From Streptomyces sp. NBC_00344 (lineage in GTDB: Bacteria; Actinomycetota; Actinomycetes; Streptomycetales; Streptomycetaceae), in the NCBI RefSeq assembly GCF_036088315.1, contig NZ_CP107996.1, positions 6,623,001 to 6,687,000 of the forward strand: 64,000 bases of DNA, in the 5' to 3' direction. The position numbers and the translations under genes were made by a program. This document shows positions 33,973 through 43,132 of this stretch, one piece after another. The notes under the pieces are model-generated. The model was not told the DNA's origin. It worked only from the letters and a program-made list of their open reading frames with translations, and did not search any database. Every line of letters starts with the position of its first letter. Position 1 is the stretch's first letter.

Positions 33973-35559
33973 ATGGTGATAAGAATCGGATGGGTCGGTC
34001 TGCTGACGGTCGCAGCTCTTGCTGCGCTGGGCGCCGCCGTATGGATTTCGCCGTGGTGGTGGGTCGCGGGTGCCCTGCTGGCCCTGCCGGCCGTGTTGGG
34101 TATCTACGACCTGGTGCAGCGCCGGCATTCGGTGCTGCGCAACTACCCGGTCATCGGGCATGCCCGGTTCCTGCTGGAACGCATCCGGCCCGAACTGCAG
34201 CAGTACTTCGTGGAGCGGAACTTCGACGGCCGCCCTTTCGACCGTGATGTGCGCAGCATCGTGTACGAACGCGCGAAGGGCACCGACGCCGAGGAGCCGT
34301 ACGGAACCGAGCGCGATGTCTATCAGCCGGGCCATGAGTTCCTGGTGCCGTCGATGTCGCCCTGCCCGGTACCGCAGACGCCCCCGAAAGTACGGGTCGG
34401 CGGGCCCGACTGCGCTCAGCCGTACGACATGTCGCTGCTCAACGTTTCGGCCATGAGCTTCGGCTCGTTGTCCGCGAACGCGATCCTGGCGCTCAACCGG
34501 GGGGCCGCTGCCGGAGGTTTCGCCCACGACACGGGGGAGGGCGGCATGTCCGAATATCACCTGCGGCACGGCGGTGACCTGGTCTGGGAAATCGGTACCG
34601 GGTACTTCGGATGCCGTACCGAGGAAGGCGAATTCGATGCCGGCAAGTTCGCCGACAAGGCTGCCCACTCCCACGTGAAGTGCGTTTCCCTGAAGCTGTC
34701 GCAGGGTGCCAAGCCGGGGATCGGAGGCGTGCTGCCGGGAGCGAAGGTCAATGCGGAGATTGCCCGGGTGCGGGGCGTGCCGCAGGGGCAGACCGTTGTC
34801 TCGCCTCCGTACCACCGGGTGTTCTCCACACCCCGTGAACTGGTTCGTTTCGTTGCGCGGATGCGGGAACTCTCCGGCGGCAAGCCCACCGGCTTCAAGC
34901 TGTGCCCCGGTTCGCGACGGCAGTTCCTGGCGGTGTGCAAGGCCATGCTGGAGGAGGGCACGACGCCCGACTTCATCATCGTGGACGGCGCCGAGGGCGG
35001 AACGGGAGCAGCTCCGCTGGAATTCGCCGATCATGTGGGCACCCCGCTCACCGACGGGCTGCTCACCGTGCACAGCGCACTCGTCGGCGCGGGGCTGCGG
35101 AGTCGGATCAAAATCGGCGCCAGCGGCAGGATCGCAACCGGCGCCGACCTGGTCAAGCGGTTGCTGCAGGGCGCCGACTACGCAAACGCGGCGCGCGCAA
35201 TGATGTTCGCCGTGGGCTGCATCCAGGCTCAGCGCTGTCACACCAACACCTGTCCGACCGGGGTCACCACGCAGGACCCTCGTCGCGCACGGGCCCTGGA
35301 CGTGGGAGACAAGTCGCTGCGGGTTCAGCGCTTCCAGGAGGCGACCGTGGCGAGCGCCCAGCAGATCATGGCCTCGATGGGCGTCGCGGACTCTTCGGAA
35401 CTGCGTCCGCACATGCTGCAACGGCGCATTGACCCTTACACCGTGCGCTCCTTCGCGGAGATGCACGAATGGCTCGCTCCCGGCCAGTTGCTCGCCGAGC
35501 CGCCGAGTTCGTGGGCTGCTGACTGGCAAGCCGCCGACCCTGACCACTTCACTGTCTGA
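33973..35559 (+). CDS. Membrane-anchored FMN-binding glutamate synthase family protein
   Basis: A 528-residue protein. Residues 1-50 hold two hydrophobic helices; the rest matches the FMN barrel of the glutamate synthase large subunit. MSFGSLSANAILALNRGA, DGAEGGTGAAPLEFADHVGTPL and GASGRIATGADLVKRLLQGAD bind FMN, and CIQAQRCHTNTCPTGV matches the Cys cluster region, though with cysteines spaced for possible Fe-S use. There is no glutaminase domain, so it is not a full glutamate synthase; its donor and acceptor are unknown. It precedes the pyruvate oxidase gene by 13 bp, so the pair is probably one operon. Confidence 0.87.
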   Translation: MVIRIGWVGLLTVAALAALGAAVWISPWWWVAGALLALPAVLGIYDLVQRRHSVLRNYPVIGHARFLLERIRPELQQYFVERNFDGRPFDRDVRSIVYERAKGTDAEEPYGTERDVYQPGHEFLVPSMSPCPVPQTPPKVRVGGPDCAQPYDMSLLNVSAMSFGSLSANAILALNRGAAAGGFAHDTGEGGMSEYHLRHGGDLVWEIGTGYFGCRTEEGEFDAGKFADKAAHSHVKCVSLKLSQGAKPGIGGVLPGAKVNAEIARVRGVPQGQTVVSPPYHRVFSTPRELVRFVARMRELSGGKPTGFKLCPGSRRQFLAVCKAMLEEGTTPDFIIVDGAEGGTGAAPLEFADHVGTPLTDGLLTVHSALVGAGLRSRIKIGASGRIATGADLVKRLLQGADYANAARAMMFAVGCIQAQRCHTNTCPTGVTTQDPRRARALDVGDKSLRVQRFQEATVASAQQIMASMGVADSSELRPHMLQRRIDPYTVRSFAEMHEWLAPGQLLAEPPSSWAADWQAADPDHFTV

Positions 35560-35572
35560 CCTGGAGGATCCT

Positions 35573-37321
35573 GTGGCCCGTACCGTCGCCCGTCTCATCG
35601 TGGACGCGCTGAACGAACTCGGCGTACGCCAGGTGTTCGGCGTCGTCGGGGACGCGCTCAACCCCCTGACCGACGCAATCCGCACCACCGAGGACGTGGA
35701 GTGGGTCGGGTGCCGCCACGAGGAGGCGGCCGCCTTCGCCGCGAGCGCCCAGTCCCAGCTCTCCGGTCGTCTGGGTGTGTGCATGGGAACGGTCGGCCCC
35801 GGATCCGTCCACCTGCTCAACGGTCTCTACGACGCCGCGAAGAGCCGTACCCCGGTCCTGGCGATCGCCGGCCAGGTGCCCACGACGGAAATGGGCAGCG
35901 ACTCCTTCCAGGAGGTGGACAACGATGCTCTCTTCGGCGATGTGGCTGTGTTCCGTGCGACTGTGACCTCGCCCGATCAGCTGCCGCAGCTGCTGGAGAC
36001 GGCCGTGCGCAACGCGCTGGGCCACAAGGGCGTTGCCGTCCTCACCGTGCCCGCAGACATCGGGGGCCAGGAGGTGAGCGGCGACCGCAGGGCCCGGTTC
36101 TCCCTCAGCTCCACGGTGACACGGCCCGAGGCGGCCGCCGTGCGCAGTGCGGCCAGGCTGCTCGAAAGCTCCGAACGCATCACCCTGCTCGTCGGCCAGG
36201 GCGCCCGTGCCTCCCGGGACGATGTCATGACCCTGGCCGACCGACTGGCCGCCCCGATGGTGCTCACCCTGAAGGCGAAGGAGGGTTTCGAGGGTGCCGA
36301 CAACCAGTTCCAGGTCGGACAGACCGGGCTGATCGGCAACCCGGCGGCCGCTTCGGCCATGCAGGACGCGGACACGCTTCTGTTGCTGGGCACGGACTTC
36401 CCCTACCGCGAGTGGTATCCGGACGGCCCGACCGTCATCCAGGTGGACACGGAACCCACGCACATCGGACGACGCGTCCCGGTCGAGGTGGGCCTGGTCG
36501 GTGACGTGGGCGCCACTGTGCGGGATCTGCTCGAGCAGCTGCCCGAGGGCGGCGCCCGTGATCGGGGACATCTGGACCACGCGCGAAAGCGTTTCGTGTC
36601 GTGGCGGGAGGGCCAGGCACGTCTGGCCGACCCGGCGCACGACAAGGAGTCGGTGGGACGGATCCGTTCGGCGCTGGACAACCCCGAGCACGGGATCCGG
36701 CCCGAGGCACTGGCGGCCGTCGTCGACCGGATTGCGGCCGAAGACGCCGTATTCACCTCGGACACCGGGATGGCCACCGTGTGGCTCTCGCGCTTCGTCG
36801 AGATGCGCGGCGCCCGGCGGTTGCTCGGCTCGTACAACCTCGGCTCCATGGCGAACGCCATGCCGCATGCGCTCGGCGCCCAGTGTCTGGACCGGCAGCG
36901 TCAGGTGGTGGCGTTCTGCGGTGATGGTGGCCTGAGCATGCTCCTCGGCGACCTCATGACGCTCAGGACGGGCGAACTCCCCGTCAAGCTCGTCGTCTTC
37001 GACAACCGCCGCCTCGGCATGGTCAAACTGGAGCAGGAACAGGCGGGCCTGCCGGAGTTCGGCACCGTGCTGGACAACCCCGACTTCGCGGCAGTGGCCA
37101 CCGCCATGGGCATCACCGGAATCCGGGTGACCGATCCCGTCGATCTAGAGGAGTCCGTGCAGCGTGCCTTCAGTACGCCGGGGCCTGTTCTGCTCGACGT
37201 CCTCACGAACCCCGATGAGATCGCTGTTCCCGCCGAACCGACCGTCGGGCAGGGCTGGGGCTTCGCGGTCGCGAAGGTGAAAGAGATCGTGCGAGGCCGC
37301 GGTGACTCGGACGCGCGCTGA
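35573..37321 (+). CDS. poxB: Thiamine-diphosphate-dependent pyruvate:quinone oxidoreductase (PoxB-like)
   Basis: A 582-residue ThDP enzyme of the pyruvate oxidase/PoxB group. The activating Glu is in GCRHEEAAAFAA (about 46-57), the TPP/Mg motif begins GDGGLSMLLGDLMTL near 446, and the middle domain (about 190-330) binds FAD. PoxB decarboxylates pyruvate to acetate and passes electrons to the quinone pool. The C-terminal tail could be the lipid-binding helix. GTG 35573 follows GGAGG at 35563-35567. It lies directly after the glutamate-synthase-like gene. Other ThDP oxidases remain possible. Confidence 0.85.
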   Translation: MARTVARLIVDALNELGVRQVFGVVGDALNPLTDAIRTTEDVEWVGCRHEEAAAFAASAQSQLSGRLGVCMGTVGPGSVHLLNGLYDAAKSRTPVLAIAGQVPTTEMGSDSFQEVDNDALFGDVAVFRATVTSPDQLPQLLETAVRNALGHKGVAVLTVPADIGGQEVSGDRRARFSLSSTVTRPEAAAVRSAARLLESSERITLLVGQGARASRDDVMTLADRLAAPMVLTLKAKEGFEGADNQFQVGQTGLIGNPAAASAMQDADTLLLLGTDFPYREWYPDGPTVIQVDTEPTHIGRRVPVEVGLVGDVGATVRDLLEQLPEGGARDRGHLDHARKRFVSWREGQARLADPAHDKESVGRIRSALDNPEHGIRPEALAAVVDRIAAEDAVFTSDTGMATVWLSRFVEMRGARRLLGSYNLGSMANAMPHALGAQCLDRQRQVVAFCGDGGLSMLLGDLMTLRTGELPVKLVVFDNRRLGMVKLEQEQAGLPEFGTVLDNPDFAAVATAMGITGIRVTDPVDLEESVQRAFSTPGPVLLDVLTNPDEIAVPAEPTVGQGWGFAVAKVKEIVRGRGDSDAR

Positions 37322-37366
37322 TTCCGGCCGGCCTTGATCCGCAGGGGCGCCACTGCCGGTCTTCGT

Positions 37367-37404
37367 CCCTCGCGGCCCGGCCCGGACCGCCGGGCCGGCG
37401 AGGG
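37367..37404. terminator. Bidirectional hairpin between poxB-like and cupin genes
   Basis: CCCTCGC at 37367-37373 pairs with GCGAGGG at 37398-37404, and the stem continues through GGCCCGG with one bulged base. It lies between convergent genes, one base before the cupin stop. Confidence 0.7.
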
Positions 37405-37405
37405 T

Positions 37406-37894
37406 TCAGAGCCCCTCGTCCCAGGGCGGGATCCGCTCGACGTACGTGTCGTGCAACTCCTGTACCTCCCGCAGGCTCTGGGGCGGAACCTTGCCGTAGG
37501 TGATGCGCTCCAAGTGGCGGAAGTACTCGAACCGTTCGACGCCGGGGGCGATGACGATGAGGATGTCGGCGTCCTCGCCGGGGGCGGCGGCGAACGCGTG
37601 CGGGAGCCCGGGCGGTACGACGACCGGGTCGCCGCGCTCCACGGTGACGACCTGCTCACCGGAAAGGATCTGTGCGGTTCCGCCGAGCATGCAGAACAGT
37701 TCGGCGGAACCGGCATGACGGTGCGGTTTCGCACCGTCTGCCCCGCCCGTGAGGGTCACCCGCCGGGTGGGCAGCGCGCCGCCGGTCGTACTGCTGTAGG
37801 CCAGCAGCCGGACGGTGGTGGGCACCCGGCGACCGCTTCGGCGTCGGCGGAGCGGACCCTCACGGATTCGTCGAAGCCGGGCGGTCAGCGACAC
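37406..37894 (-). CDS. Cupin-domain protein
   Basis: A 162-residue protein with one cupin domain (about 45-125). Motif 1, GAKPHRHAGSAELFCMLGG, carries the metal-binding HxH and Glu; motif 2, GDPVVVPPGLPHAFAA, carries the third His. Small single-cupin proteins may be enzymes (dioxygenases, isomerases) or sugar/ligand binders; the function is not clear. It converges with the poxB-like gene and has its own promoter region at about 37895-38000. Confidence 0.87.
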   Translation of the reverse strand: MSLTARLRRIREGPLRRRRSGRRVPTTVRLLAYSSTTGGALPTRRVTLTGGADGAKPHRHAGSAELFCMLGGTAQILSGEQVVTVERGDPVVVPPGLPHAFAAAPGEDADILIVIAPGVERFEYFRHLERITYGKVPPQSLREVQELHDTYVERIPPWDEGL

Positions 37895-38000
37895 CTGATG
37901 ACTCCCTGGGTGTGCATGCTCCGGTGAAGCCGATGACTCCTGCAGTTCGCGGTGGCTCCCGGGGGCGCAGGCGTGGCCCCCACGGTCGCTCGGCCACGGT

Positions 38001-38372
38001 TCACGCCGCGAAGAGCAGGACCGCGCTGATCAGGACCACCACAGCTGTCGCGAAGTGGATGCCGAACGCGACGCTTCTGGTGCCGCCGTGACGCAGCACT
38101 ATCAGTGTGTCGCCCAGCGGCGCCACGGCAACGACAAGCATGAACCATGCTTCGGCGTGAACGCCGGCGAAGGCCAGCAGGACAAGACCCATCACCGCGA
38201 ACGTGGTATCGCGGAGACCTTTGACCGTCAGGTAGGCGGGGTCGCCGTTCTCCTGTGCGGGAACGCCGTATCCAGCCGCGGCCGGCCCCGGCTGGAGCAG
38301 AAATCGCACACCGATGAACAGCACGAAGAGGTCGAGCACGATGGCGAGGCCTGAAGCGGTGGTGGTGAGCAT
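38001..38372 (-). CDS. DUF4267 membrane protein
   Basis: A 123-residue protein with four hydrophobic helices and the DUF4267 pattern: FIGVRFLLQPGPAAAGYGVP after helix 1, then TVKGLRDTTFAVMG, and GDTLIVLRHGG before the last helix. The function of the family is unknown. ATG 38372 follows AAGGAG. Two related palindromic sites lie upstream (38387-38399 and 38433-38453), so expression is probably repressor-controlled, though no regulator gene is adjacent. Confidence 0.85.
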   Translation of the reverse strand: MLTTTASGLAIVLDLFVLFIGVRFLLQPGPAAAGYGVPAQENGDPAYLTVKGLRDTTFAVMGLVLLAFAGVHAEAWFMLVVAVAPLGDTLIVLRHGGTRSVAFGIHFATAVVVLISAVLLFAA

Positions 38373-38386
38373 GCCGGAACTCCTTG

Positions 38387-38399
38387 CTAGCGCCGCTAG
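38387..38399. promoter_or_regulatory. Palindromic operator 1 of the DUF4267 gene
   Basis: CTAGCGCCGCTAG, 6-bp arms with a one-base centre, 14 bp before the DUF4267 start. It shares CTAGC-N3-GCTAG with operator 2. Confidence 0.6.
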
Positions 38400-38432
38400 G
38401 AACAACAGTGAAGCTAACAGAGCGCGGGCAAT

Positions 38433-38453
38433 AATTCTAGCGATGCTAGAATT
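38433..38453. promoter_or_regulatory. Palindromic operator 2 of the DUF4267 gene
   Basis: AATTCTAGC-GAT-GCTAGAATT, a perfect 21-bp palindrome with 9-bp arms. Its CTAGC-N3-GCTAG core is exactly 50 bp from the core of operator 1. AT-rich for this genome. Confidence 0.7.
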
Positions 38454-38689
38454 CTCTTCATGTCAGGGAGAGTGAGGCGACGCCGGCCGGACAAGTGGCT
38501 TTCCGGCCGGAGGATTCCGCACGGGTGGGATCTCCGGTGGAGCCGTCCGGGACATCCGCCGCACTGCCCGGCGCGCCTGGCGTTTCGCCGGAGATCTGCT
38601 GACCTTCGACTTCCGTGCCAATCTGGAGGAGTGCGCCGACGGCTGGCCACCGGTCAGTGAGGTGCCGCCCGTACGGGAGGATCCCCGAC
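38454..38689. other. Stretch between operator 2 and the DUF7144 gene, coding status unclear
   Basis: Both a minus-strand frame (38458-38691) and a plus-strand frame (RRTARRAWRFAGDLLTFDF, about 38549-38605) show GC-rich third positions, but neither resembles a known family. It may be the remnant of a regulator gene that once paired with the two operators. Confidence 0.3.
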
Positions 38690-39121
38690 ATGACCACAGC
38701 TCACGTCACACGGAACGACTCGGACAAGCACAGCGGATCAATGACGGCGGTGTCCGGCTGGATCACGTTCGCCGCGGTCATGATGATCTTCGGTGGCGTG
38801 ATGGCGATATTCCAGGGAATCGCCGCCATCGCCAAGGACGACGTCTTCGTCACGACCCGCAACTACGCTTACTCGTTCGACCTCACCAGCTGGGGGTGGA
38901 TCCACCTCGCCCTCGGTGTCCTGGTCTTTCTGGCGGGCCTCGCCCTGTTCCGCGGAGCGCTGTGGGCCCGCATCATCGGTGTGGTGCTCGCCTCGCTGTT
39001 GATGGTCGCCAACTTCATGTGGCTGCCGCACTATCCGCTCTGGGCCCTCGTGCTGATCGCCATCAACGCCTTCGTGATCTGGGCCCTCTGTACCGGACCC
39101 GGCCATAAGGCCCGGAGCTAG
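38690..39121 (+). CDS. DUF7144 family membrane protein
   Basis: A 143-residue protein with four helices: SGWITFAAVMMIFGGVMAIF at about 19-38, then a loop with YAYSFDLTSWGWIHL, and three more helices ending FVIWALCTG. This arrangement is common in actinobacteria and often lies near stress or respiratory genes; the function is unknown. The ATG at 38690 follows GGGAGG. It heads the plus-strand block that includes the respiratory genes, though 333 bp separate it from the next gene. Confidence 0.85.
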   Translation: MTTAHVTRNDSDKHSGSMTAVSGWITFAAVMMIFGGVMAIFQGIAAIAKDDVFVTTRNYAYSFDLTSWGWIHLALGVLVFLAGLALFRGALWARIIGVVLASLLMVANFMWLPHYPLWALVLIAINAFVIWALCTGPGHKARS

Positions 39122-39454
39122 GGGAGCAGCGCACCCTTCCTCGTGCTTCCACCCTCGGCCGCCGTCTCGTGCTCACGAGGCGGCGGCCGACGTAGTGGAC
39201 GGACGGCAGATGTACTGCGGACTCCGGTGAGCGGGCCGGAGCGCACCCGCCGGACACGGGGCCGATAAGTCTGGATCAGAGCTGATGCTATGTCAGGGCC
39301 GGCTCACACCTGACGGGTCGTTCCCGTGTTGCGCCGTTGGAGGGAGACCGCTGCCCCGGATGGGCGAGGGGGGCGAGCCACTGGCCATGGCCGGGGTGCC
39401 GCCGAGGAGGGTTGTATCCCGCTGCGGGTGTCCGGCCGATGACAGGAGAGATCA
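39122..39454. other. 333-bp intergenic region before the SDR-NDH2-cydAB operon
   Basis: No gene recognised. It should hold the promoter of the SDR-ndh-cydAB operon. A small palindrome, ATCAG-AG-CTGAT, at 39275-39286 is the only symmetric site noticed. No obvious Rex-type TGTGAAC site was seen. Confidence 0.4.
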
Positions 39455-40291
39455 GTGACCTCAGCTGTGGGCGAGCGGCAGCGGCCGGTGCCGCCGATTC
39501 TCCGGGGACAGAAGGCACTGGTGACCGGGGCCAACTCCGGCATCGGCAGAGCTACCGCGATCGGTCTGGGCCGGGCGGGCGCCGATGTCGTCGTGAACTA
39601 CGTGTCCGGGCGCGAGGCGGCTGAGGAAGTGGTCGAGGAGATCAAGTCCTCCGGTGTACGGGCCTACGCGCACGAGGCGGACGTCTCCCAGGAGGACCAG
39701 GTCGTCGGGATGGTCGACCGCATGGTGGGGGAGTTCGGCACCATCGACATCATGGTGGCCAACGCAGGGCTGCAGCGCGACGCCGCCATCACGGAGATGA
39801 CCGCCGCCCAATGGCAGAAGGTGCTCGACGTCAACCTCACCGGGCAGTTCCTCTGCGCCCGTGAGGCCGCCAAGGAGTTCCTCCGCCGGGGCGTCGTACC
39901 GGAGGTTTCCCGGTCGGCCGGAAAGATCGTCTGTATGAGCTCGGTCCATCAGATCATTCCGTGGTCCGGCCATGTGAACTACGCAGCCTCCAAGGGGGGC
40001 GTCCTGATGCTGATGCAGACGTTGGCCCAGGAACTCGCACCGAAGAACATCCGGGTCAACGCGGTCGCGCCCGGCGCGATCCGCACTCCCATCAACCGCA
40101 GTGCCTGGGACACCGCCGAGGCCGAGGCGGACCTCCTGAGGTTGATCCCCTACCGGCGGGTCGGCGACCCCGAGGACATCGCCAACGCCGTGACCGTCCT
40201 GGCATCCGACCTGATGGACTACATCGTCGGCACCACCCTCTACGTCGACGGCGGAATGACGCTCTTCCCCGGCTTCGCCACCGGAGGCTGA
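39455..40291 (+). CDS. SDR-family oxidoreductase (glucose 1-dehydrogenase-like)
   Basis: A 278-residue classical SDR. The coenzyme site TGANSGIGRA begins near residue 27, NAG near 102 in VANAGLQRDA, and the catalytic Ser/Tyr/Lys set lies in CMSSVHQ and NYAASKGG. The end YVDGGMTLFPGF is typical of glucose 1-dehydrogenase-like members, which could feed NAD(P)H to the NDH-2 encoded 7 bp downstream; that link is inference. The GTG at 39455 is preceded by AGGAGAGATCA. Confidence 0.92.
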   Translation: MTSAVGERQRPVPPILRGQKALVTGANSGIGRATAIGLGRAGADVVVNYVSGREAAEEVVEEIKSSGVRAYAHEADVSQEDQVVGMVDRMVGEFGTIDIMVANAGLQRDAAITEMTAAQWQKVLDVNLTGQFLCAREAAKEFLRRGVVPEVSRSAGKIVCMSSVHQIIPWSGHVNYAASKGGVLMLMQTLAQELAPKNIRVNAVAPGAIRTPINRSAWDTAEAEADLLRLIPYRRVGDPEDIANAVTVLASDLMDYIVGTTLYVDGGMTLFPGFATGG

Positions 40292-40298
40292 CCACACA

Positions 40299-41672
40299 GT
40301 GGAAGACCACGTCACCCACCGCCGGGTGGTCATCCTCGGCGGTGGCTTCGCCGGCCTCTTCGCCGTACGGGCCCTGCGCAGCGCCCCCGTGGAGGTCACC
40401 CTGGTCGACAGCTGCGCCCACCACCTCTTTCAGCCGCTCCTCTACCAGTGCGCCTCCGGCATCCTCTCCGAGGGCCAGATCGCCCAGCCGCTCCGGGCCG
40501 TCCTTCGCCGCCACCCCCAGGTGCGGTGCCTGCTGGCGACGGCCACCGATGTGGACGCTGCCGGGCGAACGGTCCGGGCGACGCGCCCGGACGGCGGCGC
40601 CCTCGAGCTGCCCTACGACGATCTGATCGTGGGGATCGGCGTGCGCCAGTCCTACTTCGGACACGATGAGTTCGCTCCGTTCGCCCCCGGCATGAAGACC
40701 CTGGAGGACGCGCTGGCGGTGCGGACCAAGCTCTACCAGGCGTTCGAGATGGCCGAGGCGAGCACGGATCCGCAGGAACGCGCGCAGTGGCTCACCTTCG
40801 CTCTGGTGGGCGGCGGCCCCACCGGGGTCGAACTGGCGGGCCAGATCCGGGAGATCGCCGGCCACACGCTCGAGAGGGAGTTCTCCACCATCGACCCCGG
40901 CCAGGCCCGGGTGCTGCTGTTCGACGGCTCGGACGGAGTGCTCGGTGCTTTCGGGCCGGTGCTCTCACGCAGGGCCGCTCGGACCCTGGACACTCTCGGT
41001 GTCGAAGTCCACCTGGAGTCGATCGTCACGCAGGTGGACGACCGGGGGCTGACAGCGCGTCATAAAAGTGGCGGAGTTCAGCGGGTGGAGGCCCGCACGG
41101 TGTTCTGGACGGCCGGGATCGAAGCACCACCGCTGGCGACGGCGCTGGCCCGGGCGACCGGTGCTGAGCAGGACAGGGCGGGACGCATCCGGGTTCAGCC
41201 CGACCTGACCATCGCTGGACATCCGGAGATCCGGGTGGTCGGCGACCTGATGAGCCTGGACAAGCTGCCCGGCCTCGCGGAAGTCGCGATGCAGAGTGGT
41301 GCGTACGCCGGCCGCAGGATCCGCCACGCCATCGAGGGAAGGACCCGCAGGCCGCGTCCGTTCCGCTATCTGGACATGGGAAGCGCGGCCTACATCTCGC
41401 GCGGCAGAGCCGTCGTGAAGAGGGGCCGGTTCCACGCCTCCGGGCTGATCGGCTGGCTGATCTGGCTGTTCATCCACATCGTGTTCCTCACCGGATTCCG
41501 CAGCCGGGCCGGCGCACTGCTCAGCTGGGCGGTGGTCTTCGCCTCCGGCGCGCGCCGCGAGCGTGCTTTCACCCCGGCGGCTCCGCAGATCTCCGCTGCC
41601 GGGACCGTTACCCCACCCCATCCACCGGCTGACCCTGCGGTCGTACGGCACGAGCCACCGAGGCACGCATGA
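40299..41672 (+). CDS. Type II NADH dehydrogenase (NDH-2-like flavoprotein)
   Basis: A 457-residue FAD protein with two Rossmann sites: VVILGGGFAG (10-19) for FAD and LVGGGPTGVELAG near 169-181 for NADH. FQPLLYQCASGIL and VVGDLMSL match the NDH-2 family. The C-terminal end has LIGWLIWLFIHIVFLTGF, a hydrophobic membrane segment found in many NDH-2 proteins. It would pass electrons from NADH to quinone without proton pumping. It overlaps cydA by 4 bp (ATGA), so electrons from NADH are physically linked in expression to cytochrome bd. Confidence 0.9.
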   Translation: MEDHVTHRRVVILGGGFAGLFAVRALRSAPVEVTLVDSCAHHLFQPLLYQCASGILSEGQIAQPLRAVLRRHPQVRCLLATATDVDAAGRTVRATRPDGGALELPYDDLIVGIGVRQSYFGHDEFAPFAPGMKTLEDALAVRTKLYQAFEMAEASTDPQERAQWLTFALVGGGPTGVELAGQIREIAGHTLEREFSTIDPGQARVLLFDGSDGVLGAFGPVLSRRAARTLDTLGVEVHLESIVTQVDDRGLTARHKSGGVQRVEARTVFWTAGIEAPPLATALARATGAEQDRAGRIRVQPDLTIAGHPEIRVVGDLMSLDKLPGLAEVAMQSGAYAGRRIRHAIEGRTRRPRPFRYLDMGSAAYISRGRAVVKRGRFHASGLIGWLIWLFIHIVFLTGFRSRAGALLSWAVVFASGARRERAFTPAAPQISAAGTVTPPHPPADPAVVRHEPPRHA

Positions 41673-43132
41673 GCACCACGGCACACCTGCTGGCGGACGC
41701 CCCCGCCCAGCTCCTGCCCGCGCGGGAACTGATGGCGTTCAGCCTCGCCACGCACATCATCCTGGTACCGCTGGGGGTGGCCCTGCCCTTCGTCACCCTG
41801 GTCATGCACTACCGGGGCCTGCGCAGGGCCGACCCGGTCGCGCTGCTGCTGGCCCGCCGGTGGTCCGCGGTGATGGCGGTCCAGTTCGCCGTCGGCATTG
41901 TCACAGGCACCGTGCTCTCCTTCGAGTTCGGGCTCCTGTGGCCCGGCATGATGGGCCGCTGGGGGGATGTGTTCGGCCTCGGATTCGGGGTCGAGGCATG
42001 GGCCTTCTTCCTCGAGGCGATCCTGATCGCCATCTACCTGTACGGCTGGCGCCGCCTCAGGCCGAGAACGCACTTCTGGCTCGGTGTACCGCTGCCGCTC
42101 GCCGCTCTGATGGGAGCGTTCGGCATCATCGCCGCCAATTCGTGGATGAACACCCCACAGGGATTCACCCTCGACAACCGCGGCAGACCCGTCGACGTCA
42201 GCGTCCAGCAAGCCGTCTTCACACCGATGTTCGGCCCGCAGTACTGGCACTTCGCCGTCGCGATGTTCCTCACCGCCGGCTACGTGGTGGCCGGTGTGTA
42301 CGCGGTCGGCTGGCTGCGTGGACGACGTGATCGTTACCACCGTCTCGGGTTCACCGTGCCGTTCACCATCGCGGCGATTCTCACCCCGGTGCAGTTCGTG
42401 CTGGGCGACAACATCGCGCGGCAGGTCTTCCAGAAGCAGCCGGTCAAGTTCGCCGCCACCGAACTGGTCTGGGACACGGACAAGCAGGTGCCCGAGTACC
42501 TGTTCGGCCGGCTGCGGAAGGACGGCAGCGTCAGCGGCGGCATCAAGATTCCCCAACTGGATTCCATTCTCGCCGGGTTCAGCCCGAACACGCAGGTGAC
42601 GGGCCTGTCATCGGTCGCAGCCGACGAGCGCCCCACGGTCACCCAGGCGACCATCGCGCACTGTGCCTTCGACATCATGGCGACCATCGGAAGCGCCCTG
42701 ATCGCGCTGGCACTCTGGTACGCCTGGTGCTGGTGGCGGCGGCGCGACCTGCCGAAGTCCCGGTGGTTCTTCCGGAGCGCCGCCGTCGCCGGAGTCGCGA
42801 GCGTGGTGACCGTTGAATGCGGCTGGATCACGACCGAGGTGGGCCGCCAACCCTGGATCGTCTACCGGAACATGCGGGTTTCCGAGGCGGTCACCCCCAC
42901 CTCCGCATCCTCGCTCTGGGTCGTGTTCGGCCTCGTCGTCGTGGTCTACGTACTGGTCTTCGGCGCGTTCCTCGGCGTGCTGCTCACGATGCGCACCCGC
43001 TGGCGGCTGGCCGACTCGGGCTCCGCACGGGCACTCGCCGAGATCCCGGAGACCGCAACGCCGTACGGCCCCCGTCCGGAACCGGCCGTCGGCGCACCGG
43101 GTGTCCGCCGAACACCCGGGGGCGATCGGTGA
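41669..43132 (+). CDS. cydA: Cytochrome bd ubiquinol oxidase subunit I
   Basis: A 487-residue membrane subunit. The heme-ligand His lies in LATHIILVPLG near residue 28; the conserved GRQPWIVYRNMRVSEAVT near 390-407 belongs to the quinol/heme region. The Q-loop is of the short type. It oxidises quinol and reduces oxygen to water at high affinity together with CydB. It is translationally coupled to the NDH-2 gene before it and the cydB gene after it (GTGA). Confidence 0.95.
   Translation: MSTTAHLLADAPAQLLPARELMAFSLATHIILVPLGVALPFVTLVMHYRGLRRADPVALLLARRWSAVMAVQFAVGIVTGTVLSFEFGLLWPGMMGRWGDVFGLGFGVEAWAFFLEAILIAIYLYGWRRLRPRTHFWLGVPLPLAALMGAFGIIAANSWMNTPQGFTLDNRGRPVDVSVQQAVFTPMFGPQYWHFAVAMFLTAGYVVAGVYAVGWLRGRRDRYHRLGFTVPFTIAAILTPVQFVLGDNIARQVFQKQPVKFAATELVWDTDKQVPEYLFGRLRKDGSVSGGIKIPQLDSILAGFSPNTQVTGLSSVAADERPTVTQATIAHCAFDIMATIGSALIALALWYAWCWWRRRDLPKSRWFFRSAAVAGVASVVTVECGWITTEVGRQPWIVYRNMRVSEAVTPTSASSLWVVFGLVVVVYVLVFGAFLGVLLTMRTRWRLADSGSARALAEIPETATPYGPRPEPAVGAPGVRRTPGGDR

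Noticed and set aside
33763..35820. 685-codon minus-strand open frame
   Set aside because: It is antisense to the FMN glutamate-synthase-like gene and has no recognisable domain.
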